DNA from: CAVSIP01 sp963728075
GTDB lineage: Bacteria > Actinomycetota > Actinomycetes > JAFAQI01 > DASSKL01
Reading direction: 5' to 3'
Assembly (NCBI GenBank): GCA_963728075.1
Contig: CAVSIP010000007.1
Coordinates: 248,001-312,000, forward strand
Length of the DNA stretch: 64,000 nt
In this document: one piece after another, positions 33,655 to 41,287 of the stretch
How positions within the stretch are numbered: the first letter of the stretch is position 1
How the letters are laid out: every line of letters begins with the position of its first letter
Program-made: the position numbers and the translations under genes
Notes under the pieces: model-generated
Told to the model about the DNA's origin: nothing
Seen by the model: only the letters and a program-made list of their open reading frames with translations
Databases searched by the model: none

Positions 33655-34880
33655 GAACGGTCGTCATCGGCACCGGACCCGCAGGCATCTCCGCAGCCCA
33701 GACCCTGCGCCTGCGGGACCCGGACATGGACATCGTCGTCCTGACCACCGAGCCCTACCCGGCCTACTCCCCGCCTGCCATGGCCGACTACTTCCTCACC
33801 GGCCGCGAGCGCGGCCTGTACTGGAAGGGTCCGGACGTCGCGCAACGGCTGCGGCTGGACGAGCGGCGTGGCAGCGCGGTGACCGCGGTCGACCCGGGGG
33901 CCCGGCTGGTCCGGCTGGCGGGCGGCGAGGAGCTGGCGTACGACGCACTCGTCATCGCCTCCGGCAGCCGGCTGCACGCCCCGCTGCCCGGGGCGGACCT
34001 GCCGAACGTGCACGACTTCAAGTCGCTGGCCACCGCCCGGCCGATGGTCGAGGCCGTACGGGCCGGCACCGCGCGCAGCGCCCTGGTCGTGGGTTGCGGC
34101 TTCATCGGCGTCGAGATCGCCCTGCTGCTCGCCGACCTGGGCGCGCAGGTGACGATCCTGGGCCGACGGCCCTGGGTGATGCCACGGACGCTGGAGCCGC
34201 AGACCGCCGCGCTGGCCGAGGCGGTGCTGCGCGAGCGCGGCGTCGACGTGCAGGTCGGCGTCGAGGCGCTGGCCTTCCTCGGCGAGACGGCAGCCGAGGG
34301 CGTGGAGATGGCGGACGGGCGGGTCCGCACCGCGGACCTGTACGTGGCGGCAACCGGCGTGAAGCCGCACGTGGAGTTCCTGGCCGGGTCGGGCATCGCC
34401 GCTGACTGGGGTGTCGCCGTCGACGACCGGCTGCGCACCTCGGCAGCGGGCGTGTACGCGGCCGGTGACGTCGCCGAGGCGGCGGACCGGCTCACCGGCA
34501 AGCACTACGTGCACGCCATCTTCCCGAACGCGATCGCGCAGGCGGAGGTGGTCGCCCGCAACATCCTGGGCGACGACGTGGCGTACGCGGGTGCCGAGTC
34601 GATGAACAGCCTCAAGCACCTGGGCCTGCCGGTCGTCGCGGCCGGGGCGATGGAGGGCGAGGAGGTGCTGCGCCGGCACGAGCCGGGGTCGCTGCGCACG
34701 GTCTGGCTGGTGGACGGGCGCATCGCCGGGTTCCAGCTCGCCGGCGACATCAGCGCGGCGGGCGCGCTGCGCACCCTCATGCTCCGCGGCGACGACGTCG
34801 GCCGCTACGGACCGGCGCTGGTGGAGCCGGGGTTCGGCTACGGCCGGGTGACGCTCTCGGCGATGGCGGGCGCGCGCTGA
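33651..34880 (+). CDS. FAD/NAD(P)-dependent oxidoreductase (CODH-associated FNOR type)
   Basis: A 409-residue two-dinucleotide-binding flavoprotein. The FAD motif GTGPAGISAA is at residues 6-15, the NAD(P) motif VVGCGFIGVEIALLL near 146 and the second FAD motif VYAAGDVAEA near 275. The PPAMADYFLTG stretch and a short C-terminal domain (from about 320) match the nitrite-reductase-like/rubredoxin-reductase group found beside CooF-CooS in several bacteria. It would pass CO-derived electrons to NAD(P)+ or the reverse. GTG start, overlapping cooC and hyhB by four and one bases. Confidence 0.88.
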   Translation: MRTVVIGTGPAGISAAQTLRLRDPDMDIVVLTTEPYPAYSPPAMADYFLTGRERGLYWKGPDVAQRLRLDERRGSAVTAVDPGARLVRLAGGEELAYDALVIASGSRLHAPLPGADLPNVHDFKSLATARPMVEAVRAGTARSALVVGCGFIGVEIALLLADLGAQVTILGRRPWVMPRTLEPQTAALAEAVLRERGVDVQVGVEALAFLGETAAEGVEMADGRVRTADLYVAATGVKPHVEFLAGSGIAADWGVAVDDRLRTSAAGVYAAGDVAEAADRLTGKHYVHAIFPNAIAQAEVVARNILGDDVAYAGAESMNSLKHLGLPVVAAGAMEGEEVLRRHEPGSLRTVWLVDGRIAGFQLAGDISAAGALRTLMLRGDDVGRYGPALVEPGFGYGRVTLSAMAGAR

Positions 34881-35998
34881 TGGCCGGTGCGCGGGGCGTC
34901 GTCGACCTGGCCGGGCTGCAGGCGCTGCTCGGCGCGCTCCGCGAGCGCGGCTACACCGTCATCGGCCCCACCCTGCGCGACGGGGCGATCGTCCTGGCGC
35001 CGGTCGGCGACGTGGCAGACCTGCCGTGCGGTGTCGTCGACGAGCAGGCACCCGGCCACTACCGGGTCGACGCCACGGGCGGTGAGGAGCTGTTCGGTTT
35101 CGCCGCACCGGCGAGCTCGTGGAAGGCTTTCCTGTTCCCCTCCCGGCGGCGGCTGTGGCAGGCCGGTGCCGACGGGGCGCCGCAGCCGTCCGAGCCGGGC
35201 CCGACCCCGCTGGCCCTGCTGGGCGTTCGCTCCTGTGACCTGCACGCGCTCGCCGTGCACGACACCGTGCTTGCCGGTCGCCGTTTCGCCGACCCCGACT
35301 ACGTGGCGCGGCGTCGGCAGACGTTCGTCGTCGCCGTCACGTGCGGGCACCCGGGTGGCACCTGCTTCTGCGCGTCGATGGGCACCGGTCCCCGGCCCGA
35401 GAGCGGGTACGACCTGCTGCTGACCGAGCTGTCCCAGGACGGGCACCGGTTCGTCGTCGAGTCCGGCTCGCGTCCCGGCGCCGAGCTGTTGGCGAGCCTG
35501 CCCACCCGCCCGGTCGCAGCGGCGGACGACCGCGCCGCCGCGGCGGTTGCCGGCACGGCTCGCGACCGGATGGGGCGGGCGGTGGACACCGGGGGGCTGC
35601 GTGACGTGCTGTACGCGGCGGCGGCGGACCCGCGCTGGGACGAGGTCGCGCAGCGGTGCCTGTCCTGCGGCAACTGCACGTACGTGTGCCCGACCTGCTT
35701 CTGCGTGAGCACGCGCGAGGTGGTCCCGCTCGACGGTCCGCTCGCGCGGGACCGGGTCTGGGACTCCTGCTTCACCACGGACCACTCGTACCTGCACGGC
35801 GGCCCGGTGCGCGGCTCGACGTCGGCCCGCTACCGGCAGTGGCTGACGCACAAGTTCGCCGCGTGGGTCGACCAGTTCGGCACGAGCGGCTGCGTGGGAT
35901 GTGGCCGGTGCATCACCTGGTGCCCGGCCGGCATCGACGTCACCGAGGAGCTGGCCGCCCTGCGTGCCGGCCGGCGACCGGAGGAGGCCGCCCCGTGA
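34880..35998 (+). CDS. hyhB: Group 3b [NiFe] hydrogenase beta subunit (HyhB-like, two [4Fe-4S])
   Basis: A 372-residue iron-sulfur subunit of the sulfhydrogenase/HydB kind. The N-terminal 230 residues match the family flavin-less domain (GVRSCDLHALAVHD and CGHPGGTCFC). The C-terminus has two ferredoxin motifs, CLSCGNCTYVCPTC from residue 260 and CVGCGRCITWCP from residue 338. It shuttles electrons between the HyhG flavoprotein and the HyhS small subunit. The ATG shares one base with the preceding stop (TGATG), and the stop overlaps the next GTG. Confidence 0.9.
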   Translation: MAGARGVVDLAGLQALLGALRERGYTVIGPTLRDGAIVLAPVGDVADLPCGVVDEQAPGHYRVDATGGEELFGFAAPASSWKAFLFPSRRRLWQAGADGAPQPSEPGPTPLALLGVRSCDLHALAVHDTVLAGRRFADPDYVARRRQTFVVAVTCGHPGGTCFCASMGTGPRPESGYDLLLTELSQDGHRFVVESGSRPGAELLASLPTRPVAAADDRAAAAVAGTARDRMGRAVDTGGLRDVLYAAAADPRWDEVAQRCLSCGNCTYVCPTCFCVSTREVVPLDGPLARDRVWDSCFTTDHSYLHGGPVRGSTSARYRQWLTHKFAAWVDQFGTSGCVGCGRCITWCPAGIDVTEELAALRAGRRPEEAAP

Positions 35999-36462
35999 AG
36001 ACACTCGACGTGCTGCTCGCCGAGCACCCCCTGTTCGCGGGGCTGGGCGACGACCTGCTGCAGCTGGTCGCCGGCTGCGCGACCAACGTGCACTTCGCGA
36101 CCGGCGAGTACCTGTTCCGGACCGGCGAGAGCGCCGAGCACGTCTACCTGATCCGTACCGGCCGGGTCGCCCTCGAGCTGGTCGGTCCGGCCGGCAGTCG
36201 GCTGGTGGTCGACACGGTGGACGCAGGCGGCATCGTCGGCCTGTCCTGGCTGATCCCGCCGTACCAGTGGTACCTGGACGCGCGCGCGGCCGACTCGACG
36301 AGCGCCGTCGCCCTGGACGCCACCTGCCTGCGGCTGAAGTGCGACGCCGATCCCCGGGTCGGCTACCAGCTGCTGCAGCGCGTGGCGGGGCAGATGTACC
36401 AGCGGGTGCTGTCTGCCCAGGTGCGGCTCGCGGACGTGTACGGAGCGCCCGATGGCGCTTGA
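35995..36462 (+). CDS. Cyclic-nucleotide-binding-domain protein without a DNA-binding domain
   Basis: A 155-residue protein consisting of one Crp-like cNMP-binding beta-roll: LFAGLGDDLLQLVAGC, the FATGEYLFRTGESAEHVYLIRTG core as two pieces, and a long C-terminal helix (LLQRVAGQMYQRVLSAQVR). The C-terminal helix-turn-helix of Crp/Fnr regulators is missing. The phosphate-binding cassette RxxELA is replaced by GIVGLSWLIPPYQW, so cyclic nucleotide binding is doubtful. It lies between hyhB and hyhG, overlapping them by 4 and 11 bases; such proteins occur at this place in other group 3b hydrogenase operons. It may regulate or assemble the enzyme. Confidence 0.85.
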   Translation: MKTLDVLLAEHPLFAGLGDDLLQLVAGCATNVHFATGEYLFRTGESAEHVYLIRTGRVALELVGPAGSRLVVDTVDAGGIVGLSWLIPPYQWYLDARAADSTSAVALDATCLRLKCDADPRVGYQLLQRVAGQMYQRVLSAQVRLADVYGAPDGA

Positions 36463-37303
36463 CCCGGCGGTTGCGCGCGTCGCGGGTGAGCCGATGCTGC
36501 CGCGGGCGTTCGCCGTGCGCAGCAACCGGCGGGAGACCCCGGACACGGTGACGTTGACGCTCGAGCTCCTGGCCGGGGAGCCGCTGGCGTTCACCCCGGG
36601 CCAGTTCACGATGCTCGGCCGTCCCGGCCACGGGGAGGTGCCGATCTCGATCAGCGGTGACCCGCGCCGGCCGGCCCGGCTGGTGCACACGGTGCGCGCG
36701 GTGGGGGACGCGACGCGGGCGGTGGCCCGGGCGCGGCGCGGTGACGTGCTGCTCGCGCGGGGCCCGTACGGCCAGGGCTGGCACGTCGGCGACGGTGCCG
36801 GCGGTGACGTGGTCATCGTGGCCGGCGGCATCGGCCTGGCCCCGCTGCGACCGGCGCTGCTCGAGGCGCTGGCCGGCCGCGACCGCTACCGGCGGGTGGT
36901 GCTGGTGTACGGCAGCCGGACGCCCGAGCAGCTGCTGTACCGGCGGGAGCTGGCCCGCTGGGAGGCCCGGCCGGACCTCGACGTCGCGGTGACCGTCGAC
37001 GCTGCCGGCGCCGACTGGTGCGGCCGCGTGGGCGTCGTGACCACCCTGCTCCCGGAGGGAATGGACCCTGACCGCACGCTGGCGCTGGTCTGCGGTCCGG
37101 AGGTCATGATGCGCCTGACCGCGGAGGAGCTGCTGCGTCGCGGCGTGCCCGCCGAGCGGATCCGGCTGTCGCTCGAGCGCAGCATGGCCTGCGGTGTGGG
37201 GCTGTGCGGCCACTGCCAGCTGCGTGAGCTCTTCGTCTGCCTCGACGGTCCCGTCTTCGACTATGGCCGGGTGCGCACCCTGATGACGGCCCGGGAGCTG
37301 TGA
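36452..37303 (+). CDS. hyhG: Group 3b [NiFe] hydrogenase gamma subunit (HyhG-like FAD/NAD(P) reductase)
   Basis: A 283-residue ferredoxin-reductase-fold subunit. The FAD domain has FTPGQFTMLGRPG and EVPISISG, the NAD(P) domain VVIVAGGIGLAPLRP and VYGSRTPEQLLY, and the C-terminus the [2Fe-2S] motif MACGVGLCGHCQLRE with FVCLDGPVF. This is the NADP(H) port of the soluble hydrogenase. It overlaps the preceding gene by 11 bases and is followed by hyhS after four bases. Confidence 0.92.
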   Translation: MALDPAVARVAGEPMLPRAFAVRSNRRETPDTVTLTLELLAGEPLAFTPGQFTMLGRPGHGEVPISISGDPRRPARLVHTVRAVGDATRAVARARRGDVLLARGPYGQGWHVGDGAGGDVVIVAGGIGLAPLRPALLEALAGRDRYRRVVLVYGSRTPEQLLYRRELARWEARPDLDVAVTVDAAGADWCGRVGVVTTLLPEGMDPDRTLALVCGPEVMMRLTAEELLRRGVPAERIRLSLERSMACGVGLCGHCQLRELFVCLDGPVFDYGRVRTLMTAREL

Positions 37304-37307
37304 CCCG

Positions 37308-38021
37308 ATGAGCACCCGGCGCCGGCCCACCCTCGCGGTCTGGAAGCTCGCGTCCTGCGACGGATGCCAGCTCACGCTGCTGAACTGCGAGGACGAGCTG
37401 CTCGCCCTGGCCGACGTGGTGGACATCGCGCACTTCCCCGAGGCGACGCGCGCGGACGCCCCCGGGCCGTACGACGTGTCCCTGGTCGAGGGGTCGATCA
37501 CCACGCCCGAGGACGCGCAGCGCATCGTCGAGATCCGCGCCTCCTCGCGGCTGCTCGTCGCCATCGGCGCCTGCGCGACCGGCGGTGGCGTCCAGGCGCT
37601 GCGCAACACCCTGGACGTGCCGGAGCTCGCCGCGTCCGTGTACGCGCACCCCGACTACCTCCGCACGCTCGACCGCTCCACCCCCGTGTCGGCCCACGTC
37701 CCGGTCGACCTGGAGCTGCCCGGGTGCCCGGTCGACCGCGGTCAGCTGCTCGAGGTGCTGCTCGCCGTCGTCGCCGGGCGGACCCTGCGCCTGCCGGTGG
37801 AGGCGGTCTGCGCCGACTGCAAGCGCCGCGGCACGGTCTGCGTCACCGTCGCGCACGGGCGCGAGTGCCTGGGGCCGTGGACGCGCAGCGGCTGCGGCGC
37901 GCTGTGCCCGGCGTACGACCGCGGCTGCTACGGCTGCTTCGGGCCGCTGCCCGGGGTCGACCCGGCGCGGTTCGCCACCTTTCACGGCGGCCTGCCCGTC
38001 ACCGGAGGAGCGCAGCGATGA
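37308..38021 (+). CDS. hyhS: Group 3b [NiFe] hydrogenase small subunit (HyhS-like)
   Basis: A 237-residue small subunit (NADH-ubiquinone oxidoreductase 20-kDa fold). Proximal cluster ligands are visible as CDGC at residues 17-20, GACATGG near 88 and PGCPVD near 141. Further Cys in ADCKRRGTVC, ECLGPWTRSGCGALCPAYDRGCYGC are enough for additional clusters, as in group 3b enzymes. No Tat signal, so it is cytoplasmic. The stop overlaps the hyhL ATG by four bases. Confidence 0.92.
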   Translation: MSTRRRPTLAVWKLASCDGCQLTLLNCEDELLALADVVDIAHFPEATRADAPGPYDVSLVEGSITTPEDAQRIVEIRASSRLLVAIGACATGGGVQALRNTLDVPELAASVYAHPDYLRTLDRSTPVSAHVPVDLELPGCPVDRGQLLEVLLAVVAGRTLRLPVEAVCADCKRRGTVCVTVAHGRECLGPWTRSGCGALCPAYDRGCYGCFGPLPGVDPARFATFHGGLPVTGGAQR

Positions 38022-39322
38022 CCCACAAGCTCGACGGCGACATGCTGCTGCAGGTGGACGCGCTCGCCCGGGTCGAGGGCGAGGGCGCGATGCACGTCCG
38101 GGTCCGCGACGGCCGGGTCGACGAGGTCGAGCTGCGCATCTACGAGCCGCCGCGGTTCTTCGAGGGGCTGCTGCGCGGGCGCGCGTACACCGAGCCGCCG
38201 GACATCACCGCGCGCATCTGCGGGATCTGCCCGGTGGCCTACCAGATGAGCTCCTGCCAGGCGATCGAGGCGGCCTGCGGGGTCACCGTCCCGGAGGAGC
38301 TGCGGCTGCTGCGCCGGCTGCTGTACTGCGGGGAGTGGGTCGAGAGCCACGCACTGCACGTCTACCTGCTGCACGCCCCCGACTTCCTCGGCTACGAGGG
38401 CGCCATCGACATGGCGCGCGACCACCGCGACGTGGTGGAGCAGGGCCTGCGGCTGAAGAAGGCCGGCAACGCGCTGATGACGCTCGTCGGTGGCCGTGCC
38501 GTGCACCCGGTCAACGTGCGGGTCGGCGGCTTCCATCGGCTGCCGTCGCGTGCCGAGCTGCACGACGTGCGGCCGGTCCTGGCCCAGGCACTCGACGACG
38601 CGCTGGCGACCGCGCGGCTGGTGTCGGCGTTCTCGTTCCCGGAGCTGGAGCAGCCGTACGAGCAGCTGGCGCTGCGTCCGGACAACGGGGACTACCCGCT
38701 GGAGGGCGGGGCGGTCGTGTCGAGCGGCGGCCTGCGCTTCCCGGCGGCCGCGTACGAGGAGCACGTGGTCGAGGAGCACCTCGCCCGCTCGAACGCCCTG
38801 CACGCGCACCTGCACGGCCGGCCGTACGTCGTGGGCCCGCTGGCGCGGTACTCGCTCAACGCCGACCGGCTGTCCCCGCTCGCCCGCGAGGTGGCCGAGG
38901 CCGCGGGCCTCGGCCCGACCTGCCGGAACCCGTTCCGGTCGATCGTCGTGCGGGCCGTGGAGCTGGTGTACGCCTGCGAGGAGGCGCTGCGGATCGTCGA
39001 CGGCTGGGACGGCGCACCGGTCGCCGCGGTCGAGGTCGAGCCGCGGGCCGGTGTCGGCCACGGCGTGACGGAGGCGCCGCGTGGCGTGCTGTACCACCGG
39101 TACGAGCTGGCCGGCGACGGCACCATCCGGACCGCGCTCATCGTGCCGCCCACCTCGCAGAACCAGGCGGCGGTCGAGGCGGACCTGGTGCAGTTCGTGC
39201 AGGCGCACCTCGACCTGCCGCACGACGAGCTCACCCGGCGCTGCGAGCAGGCCATCCGCAACTACGACCCCTGCATCTCCTGCGCCACGCACTTCCTGGA
39301 CCTGGAGGTGGATCGCGCATGA
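38018..39322 (+). CDS. hyhL: Group 3b [NiFe] hydrogenase large subunit (HyhL-like)
   Basis: A 434-residue catalytic subunit. The L1 motif RICGIC carries Cys68 and Cys71 and the L2 motif DPCISC carries Cys419 and Cys422, together the four NiFe-site ligands. The protein ends ATHFLDLEVDRA; by analogy maturation cleaves after His425, removing nine residues. The ATG at 38018 is set by the ATGA overlap with hyhS and matches MTHKLDGDMLLQVDALARVEGEG, of which the DALARVEGEG part is the classic N-terminal motif. It makes or oxidises H2 with NADP(H). Short L2 tail and subunit order place it in group 3b. Confidence 0.95.
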   Translation: MTHKLDGDMLLQVDALARVEGEGAMHVRVRDGRVDEVELRIYEPPRFFEGLLRGRAYTEPPDITARICGICPVAYQMSSCQAIEAACGVTVPEELRLLRRLLYCGEWVESHALHVYLLHAPDFLGYEGAIDMARDHRDVVEQGLRLKKAGNALMTLVGGRAVHPVNVRVGGFHRLPSRAELHDVRPVLAQALDDALATARLVSAFSFPELEQPYEQLALRPDNGDYPLEGGAVVSSGGLRFPAAAYEEHVVEEHLARSNALHAHLHGRPYVVGPLARYSLNADRLSPLAREVAEAAGLGPTCRNPFRSIVVRAVELVYACEEALRIVDGWDGAPVAAVEVEPRAGVGHGVTEAPRGVLYHRYELAGDGTIRTALIVPPTSQNQAAVEADLVQFVQAHLDLPHDELTRRCEQAIRNYDPCISCATHFLDLEVDRA

Positions 39323-39771
39323 CCACGCTGGTGGTCGCCGTCGGTCACCCCGACCGTTCCGACGACGCCTGCGGGCTCGCGGTCGCGGACGAGCTGCGCC
39401 GCAGGCGGCTGCCCGACGTGTCCGTCGTGACCGCGGCCTCGCCGACCGTGCTGCTGGACGGGCTCAGCGGCTACCAGCAGGTGGTCGTGGTGGACGCCGT
39501 ACGCGGCGGGCACAGCGCCGGGACGGTCACGGTGAGCCTGCTCGACGACGCGCTGCTGCCGGCGCGTCCCGGTGACGGCGGCTCCCACGGCTTCGGCCTG
39601 GCGGAGACCGTCGAGCTGGCCCGCGCGCTGGGCCGGCTGCCCGCGCGGATCGTCGTGGTCGGGATCGAACCGGCGTGCCTCGACGCCGGTGCGCCGATGT
39701 CCGCGGAGGTGACCGCGGCGATCACCCGCGCTGCCGACATCGTCGCGCGGCTCAGCAGCCGCGTCGCCTGA
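39319..39771 (+). CDS. [NiFe]-hydrogenase maturation endopeptidase (HycI/HyaD family)
   Basis: A 150-residue M52 peptidase that would remove the C-terminal nonapeptide of HyhL after nickel insertion. The fold is recognisable (VVVDAVRGGHSAGTVTVSLL, SHGFGL with the metal His, ARIVVVGIEPA). The N-terminal metal motif reads GHPDRSDDACG instead of the usual GNxLxxDDGxG, so a canonical Asn and Gly are replaced although the acidic pair stays. ATG overlaps hyhL. The gene ends one base before the convergent hyuB stop. No hypA-F genes are in the window. Confidence 0.85.
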   Translation: MTTLVVAVGHPDRSDDACGLAVADELRRRRLPDVSVVTAASPTVLLDGLSGYQQVVVVDAVRGGHSAGTVTVSLLDDALLPARPGDGGSHGFGLAETVELARALGRLPARIVVVGIEPACLDAGAPMSAEVTAAITRAADIVARLSSRVA

Positions 39772-39772
39772 G

Positions 39773-41287
39773 TCAGGGCGTGGCTGGCGGGCCACAGCCG
39801 CCGCCGCCGGGGGTGACGACCGTGACGACCTCGCCTGCGGTCAGCCGGCGGGTGCACTTCGGCGGCACCTCCTCGTCGCCGACGAGGTTGCGCCCGAGGC
39901 CTCCCGGCTCGCCGCCGGCCGCGCCCGGCGGGGCGTGCCGCCGGCGGTCGGTGAGCAGGCTCAGCGTCGCGTCCTCGAGGACGCGGATCGCCCGGACGAC
40001 CCCGTCGCCACCGCGGTGCCGGCCCGCGCCGCCGCTGCCGGGCACCAGCTCGTACCGCTCCACCCGCATCGGGTACTCCAGCTCCAGCGCCTCCACCGGC
40101 GTGTTCAGCGTGTTCGTCATGCCGACGTGGACACCGGACGGACCGTCGCCGTGCGCCGACGCGCCCTGCCCGCCCGCCATCGTCTCGTAGTACGTCCACC
40201 CGCGGCCACCGATGACGAGGTTGTTCATGGTGCCCTGCCCGGCGGCGGGCACGTCCGCCACCGGTGCCAGCGCCGCGAGCACGACGTCGGCCACCCGCTG
40301 GCTGGTCTCGACGTTGCCGGCGACGACGGCGTGCGGGGGCTGCGCGTTCAGCAGCGACCCCACGGGGGCCGTGATGGTCAGTGGCGCGTACGTGCCGGCG
40401 TTGGCCGGCACGTCCTCCGGCAGCAGCACGCGCAGCGCGAAGTAGCAGGCCGACCGCGTGACGGACAGCGGGCAGTTCACGTTGCCGGCGACCGCGTCCG
40501 CCGTGCCCGCGAAGTCCATCCGCATGGTGTCGCCGTCGAGGGTGACGGCGACCGTGATCGGCACGTCCGCGTCCGTGACGCCGTCGCCCTCCAGCTCCGT
40601 CACCGCGGCGTACGTGCCGTCCGGCAGCGCCCGCAGCGCCTCGCGCGTGCGCCGCTCCCCGTACGCGAGCACCTCGGCGAACCCGGCGAGCACGGTCTCC
40701 AGCCCTCGACGTTCGACCAGCTCGGCGAGCCGCCGCTGTGCCACCTGGTTCGCCGACGTCTGTGCGCGGAAGTCGCCGCGGCGCAGGCGCGGTGTGCGCG
40801 AGTTGGCGCAGACCAGGTCGAGCACGTCCGGGGTCAGCCGCACCGGCGGGATGACCAGGCCCTCCTGCCACAGCTCGCGGGAGTCCGCCGGCATCGACCC
40901 CGGGGACATGCCGCCCACGTCGGAGTGGTGCGCGCGGGTGACGGCATAGGCCACGATCCGGCCGGCGACGTCGACCGGGCTGACCAGGGTCACGTCCGGC
41001 AGGTGGGTGCCGCCGGCGTACGGGTCGTTGAGGATCCAGACGTCCCCCGGAGCAGGGTCGCGGGCCATCACGGCGGCCACCGACTCCGGCATGGCGCCGA
41101 GGTGGACCGGGATGTGCTCGGCCTGGGCGACCAGCCGGCCGGCCGCGTCGAACAGTGCGGCGGAGCAGTCGCGGCGCTCCTTGATGTTGGAGGAGTACGC
41201 GCTGCGGACCAGGACCGTGCCCATCTCCTCGGCGATGCCGGCCAGCGCGCTGCGCAGCACCGACAGGGTGATCGGGTCGAGGCTCAT
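39773..41287 (-). CDS. hyuB: Hydantoinase B/oxoprolinase family protein (HyuB)
   Basis: A 504-residue beta subunit of an ATP-dependent N-methylhydantoinase, acetone carboxylase or 5-oxoprolinase-like amidohydrolase. Family motifs are MSLDPITLSVLRSALAGIAEEM at the start (in two parts), SSNIKERRDCSAALFD, HIPVHLGAMPESV, DVWILNDPYAGGTHLPD, RAHHSDVGGMSPGSMP and GGRGWTYYETMAGG. It acts with HyuA on a cyclic amide or ketone. The ATG overlaps the hyuA stop by four bases. The substrate cannot be told; the neighbouring D-selective and amide enzymes do not settle it. Confidence 0.9.
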   Translation of the reverse strand: MSLDPITLSVLRSALAGIAEEMGTVLVRSAYSSNIKERRDCSAALFDAAGRLVAQAEHIPVHLGAMPESVAAVMARDPAPGDVWILNDPYAGGTHLPDVTLVSPVDVAGRIVAYAVTRAHHSDVGGMSPGSMPADSRELWQEGLVIPPVRLTPDVLDLVCANSRTPRLRRGDFRAQTSANQVAQRRLAELVERRGLETVLAGFAEVLAYGERRTREALRALPDGTYAAVTELEGDGVTDADVPITVAVTLDGDTMRMDFAGTADAVAGNVNCPLSVTRSACYFALRVLLPEDVPANAGTYAPLTITAPVGSLLNAQPPHAVVAGNVETSQRVADVVLAALAPVADVPAAGQGTMNNLVIGGRGWTYYETMAGGQGASAHGDGPSGVHVGMTNTLNTPVEALELEYPMRVERYELVPGSGGAGRHRGGDGVVRAIRVLEDATLSLLTDRRRHAPPGAAGGEPGGLGRNLVGDEEVPPKCTRRLTAGEVVTVVTPGGGGCGPPATP

